A DNA stretch of 64,000 nucleotides from Haladaptatus paucihalophilus DX253 (GCF_000376445.1 NZ_AQXI01000001.1:652962-716961); one strand, 5' to 3'. Shown: positions 1-9,351, numbered from the stretch's first letter. Program-made: numbers and translations. Notes: generated by a model from the letters alone, not told the origin.

Positions 1-525
1 TATCGTCGTCTCCGGGTGTAACAACGGGGCGAACCTCGGCGCGTACGTTCTCGGACGCTCTGGAACCGTCAGCGCCGCGGTCGAGGCCGCCTTCTTCGAC
101 GTTCCCGCCATCGCCGTCTCGCTGCACGTGCCGAACCACCTCTGGCCCTACGACACGACCGTCGAGGAGTACGACGTGGCGGCGAAGGCGACGACCTATC
201 TCACCGAACACGCGCTCGACGCGGGCGTGTTCGAACAGGCCGAGTACCTGAACGTCAACGCGCCGATGTCGAGCGACGGGGCGACTCCGATGGAGGTCAC
301 CCGCCCTCGCACGTCTACGACATGGACACGACCAACGAGGGCGGCGTCATCACGCTGCACGACCGGACGTGGGAACAGATGGGCGACGAGACGCTGCCGG
401 ACGCCGAGGGGACGGACCGTCACGCGGTGTTCAACGGGAAGGTGAGCGTCTCGCCGTTGACCGCCCCGCACACGACGCGCCACCACGAATCGCTGGACGA
501 ACTGGTGACGGAGTACCGGGTCTAG
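1..525 (+). pseudogene. surE: 5'-nucleotidase SurE, 3' part, one-base frameshift
   Basis: SurE is a metal-dependent 5'/3'-nucleotidase (nucleoside monophosphate phosphatase). The window opens inside the gene. The frame starting at base 2 reads the family motif SGCNNGANLG followed by GRSGTVSAAVEAAFFDVPAIAVS, typical of the SurE core. Near 305-307 the frame breaks: the upstream frame reads MEVTRP and the continuation, one frame back, starts SHVYDMDTTNEGG and ends with the normal-looking C-terminus at the TAG at 523-525. Restoring one T in the CCCTCG stretch would rejoin the two halves. The break is therefore one missing base: either a sequencing undercall or a recent mutation. The N-terminus lies outside the window. 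Confidence 0.85.
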
Positions 526-582
526 CGCCACCGTTTTACCCGCTGGAGTCCAACCGGGCCTGATGACTGGGGGGTAAGAATC

Positions 583-2922
583 GTGAGTCGTACCGATATC
601 GAACAGCTTGCGCTCGATGTCGTTCCCGTCAACGTCGCGGTGCTCGACGAGAACGGGGTCATCGTCGCAACGAACGACGCGTGGGAGCGGTTCGGCCGAG
701 AAAACGGTCTGGCCGAGCCGACGATAGGGGTCAATTATCTCGACGTTTGTGACGGTGCGGACGAGCTGACGGCGGACGAAGCGGCGACGGGCATCCGCGC
801 CATTTTGTCGGGGGATCGGACCGATTTTAGCCTCGAATACCCGTGTCACTCGCCGGACGAGCGGCGCTGGTTCGTGATGCGCGCAGCGGACGTGACGGAC
901 GACGGCAATCGGTACGTCGTCGTGGCACACATGAACGTCACCGAGCGACACGAATCGAAGTCCGAAGTCGAGCGGTACGAGATGATCGTTCGCAACGTCC
1001 CGGTGATATTCTTCGTCATCGACGCCGACGGGACGTTCCAACTCGTGGAGGGGAGCGGATTGGAATCGACCGGGTTGGAAGACGGGGAACTGGTCGGCGA
1101 GTCCATCGACGACCGGTACAAAGACCACCCTGATATCCTCGAAAACTGCCGTCGCGCCCTGTCGGGGGAGCCGATTCAGACGACCAGCGAATTCGGGGGG
1201 ATTATCTACGACGTCGTGTATCAACCCGTGTTCGATTCGGCGGGCGACGTCGATCGCGTCATCGGCGTCTCGGTTGACGTGACCCGACGCGAACGTCACG
1301 AGGAAGCGCTCGCCGCGTTATCGGACATCACGCGGGAACTGCTGGAGACGGAAACCTCGGACGAGGTGTGTGCCGTCACGGTCGAAGCGGCGGAACGATT
1401 GCTATCCCTGCCGAGGACGCGCATCGCGCTGTACGACGAATCGACCGGCGCGCTCCGAACGAACGCGGAGACGACGGGTGCGGAGACGTTGCCGGACGAA
1501 CTGCTGGACGGCGACGGCATCGCGTGGCAGTCGTTCATCGAGAACGAGGCCGCATTCGACGACGAAATCGTCTCCCTCCCGCTCGGGACGCACGGCGTGT
1601 TCATCACCGAAATCTCCGGGAACGCGACCCTCGACATCGCGGAACTCTGTGCCGCCGCCGTCGAATCGGCGCTCGGACGAGCGGTCCGCCAGCGCCGACT
1701 GCAGGAACAGGACGCGACGCTCCGTCGGCAGAACGCGGCGCTCGAACGGCTCAACGAACTGAACGAGGGTATCCGACGCATCGACCGGGCGCTCGTGGAG
1801 GCGCGAACCCGCGAGGAGATAGAGTCCGCCGTCTGTAGCCGCCTGACGAGCGGCGGACCGTACCGCTTCGCGTGGATCGGCGTGGACGACCCGGCGACGG
1901 GACGGGTCGTCCCGCACGAATCGGCGGGAATCGAACGGGGCTATCTCGACGCGATAGCCATCACGACCACCGACGAGACGACCGACCCGGCCGGAACCGC
2001 GCTGAAAACCGGACGGGCGCAAGTGGTGCAGGACGTCCTTCGCGGACCGCTCTCGGAGCAGTGGCAGAGCGAGGCGCTGAAACGCGGCTATCGCTCGTCG
2101 TGTTCCCTCCCGCTTCGCTACGGCGACGCCGTTTACGGGGTACTGTCGGTCTACTCCGACCAGCCGCGGACGTTCGACGAACTGGAGCGGGCCGTGCTCG
2201 AAGACGTGAGCCAGACCATCGCGTACGCCATCAACGCCGTCGAGAGCAAGAAGGCGCTCGCCGGTGGCGAGGTGGTCGAACTCGAATTCGACATCGAGGA
2301 CTCGACGGTGGTGTTCGTGGACATCGCCAAAACGCTGGATTGTCACGTCGAGTTCATGGGTGTCGTCTCGAAACACGACGGCACGGTGACGGCGTTTTTC
2401 ACCGTCAACGACACTTCATCGGAGGACGTCCGCGCCCTGGCGTCCCGGTCGCTGGAAGTCATCGACATCGAACGGGTGAGCAGTCGAGAAGATTCGACGC
2501 TGTTCGCCGCGACGTTGACCGGTTCGAGTTTCGTCGGGACGCTCCTCGACCACGGAGCGGTTCCCGAGACGTTCACGGTCGGACCGCTCCCGGGGACGGT
2601 GGTCGTCAGACTCCCGATGAATGCGGACGTTCGGACGTTCGTCGAAGTGCTCCAGACGCGATTCCCGGCGTTGGAACTGCGAAGCCGTCGGCACCGCGAA
2701 CGACCGGTCGCGTCCGGCGACCTCGATACGGTACTCGCGGAACTCCTGACCGACCGTCAACTGGAGGTCCTGGAGACGGCCTACTACAGCGGCTTCTTCG
2801 ATTCGCCCCGGAAGAGTACCGGCGAGGAAGTCGGAGGGTCGCTCGATATCTCCCAACCCACGTTCCAACATCACTTGCGCGCCGCGGAGCGGAAACTGCT
2901 CCGGAGGCTGCTCGAATCGTGA
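583..2922 (+). CDS. Bat-type sensory transcriptional regulator (PAS-PAS-GAF-GAF-BAT-HTH_10)
   Basis: This 779-residue cytoplasmic protein has the architecture of the bacterio-opsin activator (Bat) family. Two PAS folds occupy roughly residues 5-120 and 125-237. A partial GAF-like region follows (250-365), then a coiled coil (365-400) and a second GAF domain (400-560). Next come the GAF/HTH_10-associated domain (565-710) and a C-terminal HTH_10 helix-turn-helix (about 720-775, starting LTDRQLEVLETAYYSGFF). Such proteins sense redox, light or ligands and activate transcription. The start used is GTG; no ATG precedes the first PAS fold. It is transcribed alone, and the following small genes include a HalOD1 protein, another haloarchaeal signalling output module. 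The signal and target genes cannot be read from sequence. Confidence 0.9.
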   Translation: MSRTDIEQLALDVVPVNVAVLDENGVIVATNDAWERFGRENGLAEPTIGVNYLDVCDGADELTADEAATGIRAILSGDRTDFSLEYPCHSPDERRWFVMRAADVTDDGNRYVVVAHMNVTERHESKSEVERYEMIVRNVPVIFFVIDADGTFQLVEGSGLESTGLEDGELVGESIDDRYKDHPDILENCRRALSGEPIQTTSEFGGIIYDVVYQPVFDSAGDVDRVIGVSVDVTRRERHEEALAALSDITRELLETETSDEVCAVTVEAAERLLSLPRTRIALYDESTGALRTNAETTGAETLPDELLDGDGIAWQSFIENEAAFDDEIVSLPLGTHGVFITEISGNATLDIAELCAAAVESALGRAVRQRRLQEQDATLRRQNAALERLNELNEGIRRIDRALVEARTREEIESAVCSRLTSGGPYRFAWIGVDDPATGRVVPHESAGIERGYLDAIAITTTDETTDPAGTALKTGRAQVVQDVLRGPLSEQWQSEALKRGYRSSCSLPLRYGDAVYGVLSVYSDQPRTFDELERAVLEDVSQTIAYAINAVESKKALAGGEVVELEFDIEDSTVVFVDIAKTLDCHVEFMGVVSKHDGTVTAFFTVNDTSSEDVRALASRSLEVIDIERVSSREDSTLFAATLTGSSFVGTLLDHGAVPETFTVGPLPGTVVVRLPMNADVRTFVEVLQTRFPALELRSRRHRERPVASGDLDTVLAELLTDRQLEVLETAYYSGFFDSPRKSTGEEVGGSLDISQPTFQHHLRAAERKLLRRLLES

Positions 2923-3017
2923 GCTTGGAGCGCCATCTAGATTGATAGCCCCCTCCTCGAATTATCACATTCAATCTAGCTGGAAGTGCCTTTACATAGT
3001 ATTCCCTACCGGTGGGT

Positions 3018-3272
3018 ATGAGAACGGATATGAAACGACGACGCGACCAAGGGGGCGACCGGGTAAGCCTCGACGTCCTGTCCGCCGTGATGGACGCGGC
3101 GGGGTACGACGATGCGACCGAGTTCGAGACGTGTTTGTACGACGTCATCGACCCGGATGCGCTCGACTCGCTCTTTCATCAGCGGACGAGAGGCGGCCGC
3201 GTCGAGTTCACGATAGACGGATTCGAGGTACGCGTACACAGCAACGGCACCGTCGAAGCCACACCGGAGTAA
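3018..3272 (+). CDS. HalOD1 output domain protein
   Basis: A stand-alone 84-residue haloarchaeal output domain 1 (HalOD1) protein. Diagnostic features are a VSLDVLSAVMDAAG helix, the central LYDVIDPDALDSLF motif and the closing beta strands GRVEFTIDGFEVRV...GTVEAT. HalOD1 modules are usually found alone or at the end of response regulators; no biochemical function is established. A TATA-like tttaca lies at 2991-2996, which predicts transcription start near 3020. The true start may therefore be ATG 3018 or ATG 3030. It is followed after two bases by a zinc-ribbon gene and probably co-transcribed with it. Confidence 0.8.
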   Translation: MRTDMKRRRDQGGDRVSLDVLSAVMDAAGYDDATEFETCLYDVIDPDALDSLFHQRTRGGRVEFTIDGFEVRVHSNGTVEATPE

Positions 3273-3274
3273 CG

Positions 3275-3469
3275 ATGGGCGAACAGTGCGTGGGTAAAAC
3301 CGAAGCGCCGTTCGACGAGTGCGCCTGCGTCGTCTGCGGCGACGACATCGACATCGAATCGTGGCATCCGATTCTCGCCGACACCGACGCGACGGGAACG
3401 TTCCGTCTGTATCCGTTCTGTACGACCGACTGCCGAGACGCGTGGAACAGCCATCGAACCAACCGATAA
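3275..3469 (+). CDS. small zinc-ribbon protein
   Basis: A 64-residue protein with one CVVCGDD knuckle and a second FCTTDC pair about 35 residues later, enough to bind one zinc ion. It begins two bases after the HalOD1 stop codon and ends seven bases before the next small gene, so the three look like one operon. It resembles small haloarchaeal zinc proteins often found beside HalOD1 genes (DUF7576-like, from memory). No function is known. Confidence 0.7.
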   Translation: MGEQCVGKTEAPFDECACVVCGDDIDIESWHPILADTDATGTFRLYPFCTTDCRDAWNSHRTNR

Positions 3470-3475
3470 CAGAGA

Positions 3476-3610
3476 ATGACTGACCGAGCACCTAACGAGA
3501 TAGAATACAGCGAATACGAGGACGAATACGGAACCGTGGCGATGTTCTACGACCCGGAGAATCACCAGGCGTGGATTCGCTCCAGCACGACGGTTTCGGT
3601 GCGACCATAA
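3476..3610 (+). CDS. small conserved haloarchaeal protein (DUF7331-like)
   Basis: A 44-residue acidic protein with the pattern YGTVAMFYDPENHQAWIRSS near its end, which recalls the tiny haloarchaeal DUF7331-type family. No catalytic or metal-binding residues are visible. It is the third gene of a tight cluster with the HalOD1 and zinc-ribbon genes. Family assignment is from memory and should be treated as tentative; the reading frame itself is well supported by context and composition. Confidence 0.6.
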   Translation: MTDRAPNEIEYSEYEDEYGTVAMFYDPENHQAWIRSSTTVSVRP

Positions 3611-3716
3611 ATGGCGCGTATTTTCGGAACATCGGACCGAAGATAGTCATCACTGGTGCTCGCGGAGGCCACCGCGGGAGACGGTTGCGGACTCGGCGAC
3701 CGGGCGAGTGACGAAC

Positions 3717-4247
3717 TCACGGGTTGCGTTCGTCACTCGCGCGTTCGAGCACGCGCCGGATGAACGGTTCCTTTTTCCGCGTGTACGTCGGTCTGTCGTC
3801 CCCGTGCTCGTCCGCCAACTCCCGCTTCAGGCGGTCGTACTCCGCGGCGGCGGACGGGTGCTCGCGCAAGAAATCCCGGAACAGAACGGATTCCCGATAG
3901 CAGTCGCTTCCCGCTTCGGTCAGCGAGAGATAGTGCGTCCGGTTCGCCCGCGGTCCCTTGGCGAGGAACGCGCGGTCTGGAACGCCGTCGTTCGGTCGAT
4001 ACTCGTAGCCGTGCCCCTCCAGCACGGAGACGAGTCGCGCGGCGTGAGACGCATCCTCGACGACGGCGAGCACGTCGATGATGGGCTTTGCGACGATGTT
4101 CGGGATAGCGGTGCTTCCGACGTGCTCGAAAGCGAGTCCGTCGTCGCCGGTGACCTCCCGTATCCGTTCGACCTCCGTCTCGTACTCCCGTCGCCACTCG
4201 TCCCTGTGGGGTTCCAGCTCGACGGTGCCACGCTGCAGACCGACCAT
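3717..4247 (-). CDS. GrpB family nucleotidyltransferase-like protein
   Basis: A 176-residue GrpB/UPF0157 family protein with the nucleotidyltransferase fold. The hallmark FEHVGSTAIPN is followed by AKPIIDVLAVV, the region that forms the nucleotide-binding turn and acidic strand in this fold. The C-terminal half carries the usual FRDFLREHP and YDRLKRELA helices. Some relatives are fused to dephospho-CoA kinase, but the activity of stand-alone GrpB proteins is not established. It is transcribed alone, convergent with the small upstream cluster. Confidence 0.85.
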   Translation of the reverse strand: MVGLQRGTVELEPHRDEWRREYETEVERIREVTGDDGLAFEHVGSTAIPNIVAKPIIDVLAVVEDASHAARLVSVLEGHGYEYRPNDGVPDRAFLAKGPRANRTHYLSLTEAGSDCYRESVLFRDFLREHPSAAAEYDRLKRELADEHGDDRPTYTRKKEPFIRRVLERASDERNP

Positions 4248-4353
4248 ACGCCTTCCATGGGAAACCCGGGAATAAACGTTCGCACTGGATACGATGCTCG
4301 CCCGAGCGTGCCTTCCGCGGAATGTTTATTCCCGTTCGTGACGAATTAGAATC

Positions 4354-4616
4354 ATGAACCGCGCCCTCCTCCACTACGTGTCGTTGGGTATCATCGGGCT
4401 CTCGTTCGCCACGCTTTCCATTCCCGGCCTCGCGGCAGGAGACTCCAGCATCAGCCTGTGGCTGTTCGCCATCAGCGGGGTCGGTCTCATCCTCGGGAGC
4501 CTCTACGACGTGCTGACGGTGGCTTGAACGACTTCGAACCGGACGGTTTCACGCCGCTCGTCGTCCTCGGCGCGGTACTCTCGCTCGCTGGCGCCCTCCT
4601 ATCGCTGTTTCCGTGA
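4354..4616 (+). pseudogene. small three-helix membrane protein, one-base frameshift
   Basis: The ATG frame from 4354 gives 57 residues with two hydrophobic helices (LGIIGLSFATLSIPGLA and LWLFAISGVGLILGSLY) and stops at 4525-4527. One frame back, coding continues without pause from 4527 as NDFEPDGFTPLVVLGAVLSL and ends in a third hydrophobic helix before TGA at 4614. Adding one T to the TT at 4524-4525 would join the parts into an 87-residue protein (…VALNDFEP…). The gene is thus probably intact in the cell or recently broken. Function unknown. Confidence 0.6.
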
Positions 4617-4650
4617 GCACGTGTGGACGGTCCATCCGTCGAGACGCGGC

Positions 4651-4950
4651 CTACAGGAACTTCCGAACGCTCCAGTACAGCCACGTGAGCACGTCCCCCA
4701 CGGCGGAAACGGGATTGAACCCGGCGTCCGGATTTCTCGCCGGTTCGAACTCCTCATCGAGCGTCGCGGACGAGCAGCGACGTATCTCGCCGGAGTTGAC
4801 CCGCCTCCCGTCGGCGTCGGTGACTCGCAACAGCGTCACTCCGTCCGTCCGCCCCACGACGCGATGAACGTTCGATTCGGGCGGTTCGCCCGCCGGTCGG
4901 TAATGCTCGCCGAGTTCTTGCATGTGTCGTCCGAGTATCCGTCCGTACAC
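4651..4950 (-). CDS. conserved hypothetical protein
   Basis: A 99-residue protein with haloarchaeal codon use. The central part (HRVVGRTDGVTLLRVTDADG) looks like a small beta-rich fold, and the C-terminus (VGDVLTWLYWSVRKFL) is amphipathic and aromatic, perhaps membrane-associated. I do not recognise a family and see no catalytic motif. It lies between the frameshifted membrane protein gene and the nucleoside phosphorylase gene and shares strand with the latter, but the gap gives no clear sign of co-transcription. Confidence 0.55.
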   Translation of the reverse strand: MYGRILGRHMQELGEHYRPAGEPPESNVHRVVGRTDGVTLLRVTDADGRRVNSGEIRRCSSATLDEEFEPARNPDAGFNPVSAVGDVLTWLYWSVRKFL

Positions 4951-5025
4951 GTGGGGGTTATATGAAACGTTTCCCTCTCGACCCGGAGTCTCGGACCACG
5001 CGCATTCCGCGGGCGTCGTCGGTGC

Positions 5026-5802
5026 TCACGCCACGCCGTTTTCGAGAACTGCCTTCGCGGTGTCCCCGAGGTGTTGCATGTCTTCCCCCGTCAGATGGAA
5101 CTTCGGCTCCCAGTCGGCGGGGCCGAGATAGTCGCTGACGACGAACATCGACGCGGCGTCCACGCCGCGATGGGCGGCGACGGTGAACACCGCGGACGCC
5201 TCCATCTCGACGGTGAGGATGCCTTCGTCGGCGTACCGCTCGACCTCCCGTTTCGTCTCTCGGTACATCGCGTCGATGGTCCACGACGACCCGACGTGGA
5301 ACCGTTCGTCGCGCTCGCGGAGCAGTCCGATGGTCTCGTCGGTGAGCGATTCGCTCGCGTGAGCGAACTTCTCGGACTCGGCGTAGTGATGGGACGTCCC
5401 TTCGTCGCGGATGGCCTTGTCACAGACGATGAAATCGCCCATCTCGATGGTGTCGTCCAGGCACCCGGCGAACCCGATGGAGAGGAACGTCTCCACGCCG
5501 TCCGCGACGAGTTCGTCCATCAACATCGCTGTGGTGGGCGCTCCTATCCCGAAGTTGCCGAGAACGCCGACGGCGTAGTCGGCGTCCGCAAAGGAATAGA
5601 GGTCGCCGTAGTAGTTCCCCACGTGCTGGCCGTCGTGGGTTTCGGTGAGGTAGTCCATCAATCCGCGACTGTAACAGAGGACGACCGCCTCCGGCAGTCT
5701 CGTCCGTCCCGTTTCGCTTTCCGCGTGTCGGTACTCGGAGTGTTGGGCGGGTGTGACCAGCGGGTCGGCCGCCTGCTTTCCGGGAAGATTTGGAAACGCC
5801 AT
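5026..5802 (-). CDS. nucleoside phosphorylase (PNP/UDP family)
   Basis: A 258-residue family 1 nucleoside phosphorylase, which cleaves purine or pyrimidine nucleosides with phosphate to give a base and ribose-1-phosphate. Evidence: GNFGIGAPTTAMLMDEL (phosphate/ribose site), SIGFAGCL, and the signature TVEMEASAVFTVAAHRG followed by VVSDYLG, where the Asp normally contacts the base. The start chosen is ATG 5802 (MAFPNLPGK); a longer in-frame extension upstream has poor composition. Substrate preference (uridine or purine) cannot be decided from sequence. It acts in cytoplasmic nucleoside salvage. Confidence 0.85.
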   Translation of the reverse strand: MAFPNLPGKQAADPLVTPAQHSEYRHAESETGRTRLPEAVVLCYSRGLMDYLTETHDGQHVGNYYGDLYSFADADYAVGVLGNFGIGAPTTAMLMDELVADGVETFLSIGFAGCLDDTIEMGDFIVCDKAIRDEGTSHHYAESEKFAHASESLTDETIGLLRERDERFHVGSSWTIDAMYRETKREVERYADEGILTVEMEASAVFTVAAHRGVDAASMFVVSDYLGPADWEPKFHLTGEDMQHLGDTAKAVLENGVA

Positions 5803-5946
5803 CGTTCGTGACGAGACAGGACACCGTAATGTATGTTGTGCGGGCACGTTGGACGATACCCCTTGCCACGAGTCGGTAGCAGGGGCGTGACTCGACCGAC
5901 CCAAAAATCCGAAAATCGCGTTTCGACTGTCGCCGTCGGTTGCTGA

Positions 5947-7776
5947 TCAGTCCACGACGACGAGCACGTCGCCCATATCGACGCTATCGCCTTCGCTGAC
6001 GGCAATCTGCGTGACGGTACCGCCGCGGGACGCGACGACGTCGTTTTCCATCTTCATCGCTTCGAGGACGCAGACCACGTCGCCCGACTGAATCTCGTCG
6101 CCCTCTTCGACCTTCACGTCGAGGATGGTGCCCTGCATCTCGGCGGACACGGTTTCCCCTTCGGCGTCCACGACGGCCTGACTGCCGCCGTCGCCGCTGC
6201 CGCCCGCCGGTTTCGGCTTCTGGCCGCCGCCGTTGGAACTCGACGGGACGGCGGCGACGCCGCCGCGGTCTTCGAGGTTGACCTCGAAGCGCTTGCCGTT
6301 GACCTCGACCGTGAACTCGCGCTCGACGACTTCCTCGTCCTCGCCCGCGGATTCGGCCGAACCCCACTTCTCCTGTGCCTCCTCGATTCGGTCTTGGTCG
6401 AGGTGGTGGTCGAGGTACTTCGTGGTGTGGGTCCCCGCGACGAACTCGTCGTCTTCGAGCATCAGGCGGTGGAACGGGATGATGGTCGGGATTCCCTCGA
6501 TGTCGTACTCCGCGAGTGCGCGCTGGGAGCGTACGATACACTCCTCGCGGTCGGCACCGTGGACGATGAGTTTCGCTATCATCGAGTCGTAGTCGGTCAC
6601 GAGGTCGTCGTCCTGTCGGAGCGCGTCGTCCAAGCGAACACCGATTCCGCCCGGCGGGTCGTAGGTCGTCAGTTTCCCGCCCGTCGCCGGAGCGAAGTCG
6701 TTCGCGGCGTTCTCCGCGTTGATGCGGAACTCCATCGCGTGCCCTTCGAGTTCCACGTCGTCCTGTTCGAAGCCGAGCGGTTCGTCGGCCGCGACGCGAA
6801 TCTGCCACTTCACGATATCGACGTCGGTCAACCACTCCGTGACGCAGTGTTCGACCTGAATTCGGGTGTTCACTTCGAGGAAGTAGAAGTTCGTGTCCAC
6901 GCCGAGGAGTTCGCCATCGCCGCGCGCCTCGTCCTCTTCCACGAGGAACTCGAAGGTACCGGCGTTGTAGTATCCGGCGGCGTCCGCGCCGTCACGGGCG
7001 GATTCCGCTATCTTCTCGCGGAGTTCGTCCGAGAGCGCGGGCGACGGGCCTTCCTCGATGACCTTCTGGTGGCGGCGCTGGAGCGAACAGTCGCGCTCGC
7101 CGAGGTGACGGACGTTGCCGTGGTGGTCCGCGATGATCTGCACCTCGATGTGACGCGGGTTTTCGAGGTAGCGTTCGAGGTAGACGTTGGCGTTGTCGAA
7201 GTACGCCTCACCCTCGCGCTGGGCGGATTCGAGTTGGTCTTCCGCTTCTTCGGGGCCGCGGACGACTTTCATCCCGCGGCCGCCACCGCCACCCTCCGCC
7301 TTGATGGCGACGGGGTAGCCGTGTTCGTCGCCGAAGTCCGTGACCTCCGACGGGTCCTCAACGGGGTCCGTCGTGCCGGGGACGATGGGCACGCCAGCCT
7401 CCCGCATCGTCTTCCGGGCTTTCGTCTTCTCGCCGAGTTGCTCCATCGATTCGCTGGCCGGGCCGATCCACGTCACGCCGTCGGTGGCTTCGACCAGCGC
7501 GGCGAAGTCGGCGTTCTCCGCGAGGAACCCGTAACCGGGGTGTATCGCGTCGGCACCGGCCTTTTTCGCGGCGTCGATGATGGCCTCTTGGTCGAGGTAC
7601 GATTCGGCTGCCCGCGCCGGGCCGACGTTGTACGCCTCATCGGCGTAGCGCACGTGTCCGGAGTTTCGGTCGGCGTCGCTGTAGATGGCAACGGTGTCGA
7701 TTCCGAGTTCCTCACAGGCGCGCATCACGCGGACCGCGATTTCCCCGCGATTTGCGACGAGAACCTTGTCGAACAT
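5947..7776 (-). CDS. pccA: acyl-CoA carboxylase biotin carboxylase/BCCP subunit
   Basis: A 609-residue fusion of biotin carboxylase (about residues 1-445, with the ATP-grasp glycine loop [10 protein letters not shown] and the R-I-Q-V-E-H catalytic strand) and a C-terminal biotinyl domain (about 535-609) carrying EAMKMEND, with biotin expected on Lys575. It carboxylates biotin with ATP and bicarbonate; the carboxyltransferase PccB (12.3-13.8 kb) passes the carboxyl group to propionyl- or acetyl-CoA. In haloarchaea this enzyme feeds propionyl-CoA to methylmalonyl-CoA and is linked to polyhydroxyalkanoate precursor supply. Here pccA is separated from pccB-pccX by a methyltransferase and an AT-rich island. 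Confidence 0.95.
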   Translation of the reverse strand: MFDKVLVANRGEIAVRVMRACEELGIDTVAIYSDADRNSGHVRYADEAYNVGPARAAESYLDQEAIIDAAKKAGADAIHPGYGFLAENADFAALVEATDGVTWIGPASESMEQLGEKTKARKTMREAGVPIVPGTTDPVEDPSEVTDFGDEHGYPVAIKAEGGGGGRGMKVVRGPEEAEDQLESAQREGEAYFDNANVYLERYLENPRHIEVQIIADHHGNVRHLGERDCSLQRRHQKVIEEGPSPALSDELREKIAESARDGADAAGYYNAGTFEFLVEEDEARGDGELLGVDTNFYFLEVNTRIQVEHCVTEWLTDVDIVKWQIRVAADEPLGFEQDDVELEGHAMEFRINAENAANDFAPATGGKLTTYDPPGGIGVRLDDALRQDDDLVTDYDSMIAKLIVHGADREECIVRSQRALAEYDIEGIPTIIPFHRLMLEDDEFVAGTHTTKYLDHHLDQDRIEEAQEKWGSAESAGEDEEVVEREFTVEVNGKRFEVNLEDRGGVAAVPSSSNGGGQKPKPAGGSGDGGSQAVVDAEGETVSAEMQGTILDVKVEEGDEIQSGDVVCVLEAMKMENDVVASRGGTVTQIAVSEGDSVDMGDVLVVVD

Positions 7777-8183
7777 TCCTGCGGGAAACTATTCGGGAGG
7801 ACCACCTCATTCTGTCGATTCAGGGTCGGCCATTACGGCGTCAACGGGTGGTTTTCCCACTGGGTGACGGAAGCTCACGTCCGCCCCGTCCTCGTGTGAC
7901 GCGCTCACCTGTCGAGAGCGGAACCTTTTTATCCCCGTCAGCTGACATCTGGGTCGTGCGACGACCGACTCCACCCCACGCTGGACACCCGAATCACGGG
8001 CCAGCGTCTGCTTTTCGCCGGGTGGAGTCTCGATTCGGCCGCTGACGCGGCGTCGGGGTGAAACCGGGCGAGTCGTGTTTTCACCATCGAACGAACCCAC
8101 CCCACACAACAGATGAACATCGACGAACGGACGGAACGACGTATCACCAGCGAAACGATTCGACGATTCAGCGAGGGCCGACG
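7777..8183. other. intergenic region between pccA and the methyltransferase gene
   Basis: About 400 bases lie between the divergent genes pccA (minus strand) and the methyltransferase (plus strand), so promoters for both are expected here. A good TATA-like ctttttat lies at 7925-7932. A GTG at 7956, about 26 bases downstream, opens only a 29-codon Arg/Pro-rich frame, so a leaderless micro-ORF or a non-coding transcript is possible but unproven. I see no repeat or RNA gene. Confidence 0.4.
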
Positions 8184-9005
8184 ATGAGCGACATGGACCC
8201 CGCGCGGTACTACGACGAGTACGGCGAACGCGAGTGGGAGCGACTGGAACGCGACCCCGTTACCCGCATGGAGTTCGCAAACACGGTCGATTACCTCGAC
8301 CGGTACCTCCCCGACTCGGGCCGCGTCCTCGACGTGGGCGGCGCGTCGGGCCGCTACGCGCTCTGGCTCGCAGAGTGTAATTACGACGTGACGCTCGTGG
8401 ACGTGAGCGAGACGCAGGTCGAACTCGCCCGCGAGAACGCCGCCGAAAGCGGCCTCGAAGACGTTATTTCGGCGGAGCAGGGCGACGTCCGAGACTTGCG
8501 ATTCGAGAACGAGGTGTTCGACGCGGTGTGCTGTCTCGGTGGTCCCTTAAGCCACGTCGTGGACGACGACGAGCGCGCCACCGCCATGCGCGAACTCCGC
8601 CGGGTCGCCGCATCCGACGCCCCCGTCTTCGTCTCCGTCATCAGTCGCTTCGCACCCCTCCGGGACATCATGAAGTTCAACCTCGAATCCAGCCACGGCC
8701 TGCTCGCCCCCATCACCGAGGACGGCAAGTACACCGCCGAACGCGTCGCCGAACACGCCGATGGAGAAGGCTGGGCGGAGTGTCACTTCTTCCGCGCCGA
8801 CGAGTTCGAAGCGGAACTGGAGGACGCCGGTTTCGACGTCGAGCAACTGGTCGGTTTGGAGGGCGTCGCCAACCGCATGAAACCCGAACTGGCCGACGCC
8901 AGCGACGAAGCCGTCGAGAGCGTGCGCGAGGTCGTCCGGATGCTTCGAGAGGACCGTGCCGTGGTCGATTTCTCGGAGCACATGCTGGCGGTGTGTCGAG
9001 TATAG
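8184..9005 (+). CDS. class I SAM-dependent methyltransferase
   Basis: A 273-residue Rossmann-fold methyltransferase. Motif I is RVLDVGGASGRYALWLA (about residues 47-63), followed by VTLVDVSETQVELAREN (acidic motif II) and a later CCLGGPLSHVVDD stretch. The C-terminal half contains hydrophobic segments that could shape a small-molecule pocket. The start chosen is ATG 8184, preceded by a GAGGG ribosome-binding-like stretch; upstream in-frame codons are low quality. The substrate is unknown. It sits between pccA and the AT-rich island but has normal haloarchaeal composition, so it belongs to the backbone. Confidence 0.85.
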   Translation: MSDMDPARYYDEYGEREWERLERDPVTRMEFANTVDYLDRYLPDSGRVLDVGGASGRYALWLAECNYDVTLVDVSETQVELARENAAESGLEDVISAEQGDVRDLRFENEVFDAVCCLGGPLSHVVDDDERATAMRELRRVAASDAPVFVSVISRFAPLRDIMKFNLESSHGLLAPITEDGKYTAERVAEHADGEGWAECHFFRADEFEAELEDAGFDVEQLVGLEGVANRMKPELADASDEAVESVREVVRMLREDRAVVDFSEHMLAVCRV

Positions 9006-9351
9006 AATCTGGAGCGTTTGCTCGTCCGGCGGTGTGCTTTGCCACTCCCATTCATGTGCTTTGCCACCTCCGTTCAATTACGCGGGAGTGGACACGCCAC
9101 GATATCCCTCTCAATCCATGAATCGTTCCTGGTGCATTACGTAGTGTGCAACTCTGTTGAAATCGGTGGTCGGTCCGGTTGCTCACAGTCGCTACAGCTT
9201 CTCGGTCACCGCTCAAGGTCCATACGAAATGACCGATTTTTAAATCGAGGTTCGACATTTGTAGTCTCCAGAAGATATATTATTTCCCATATTTTAAAGA
9301 TTAAATTATAGACTAGATTTATTGGCCACGGTGAAATTTGTATTTGATGCC
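9006..9351. other. intergenic left flank of the AT-rich borosin island
   Basis: Composition changes here from GC-rich to AT-rich at about 9230. A 12-bp direct repeat gtgctttgccac occurs at 9034-9045 and 9056-9067. A TATA-like gatttattg at 9316-9324 lies about 30 bases before the precursor ATG and is a good promoter candidate for the island. No complete transposase, integrase or tRNA gene is visible on this side. Confidence 0.45.
9316..9324 (+). promoter_or_regulatory. TATA-like element of the borosin-like operon
   Basis: The stretch gatttattg is centred about 30 bases upstream of ATG 9352, which would place transcription start roughly five bases before that codon. This supports ATG 9352 rather than the upstream TTG at 9322 as the start of the precursor gene. 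It is inferred from spacing and composition only; the flanking DNA is AT-rich, so chance matches are possible. Confidence 0.4.

Noticed and set aside
9130-9180. Insertion-sequence end at the left edge of the island
   Set aside because: The ttcaacagagtt-like string recalls some IS ends, but no matching terminal repeat, target duplication or transposase was found.
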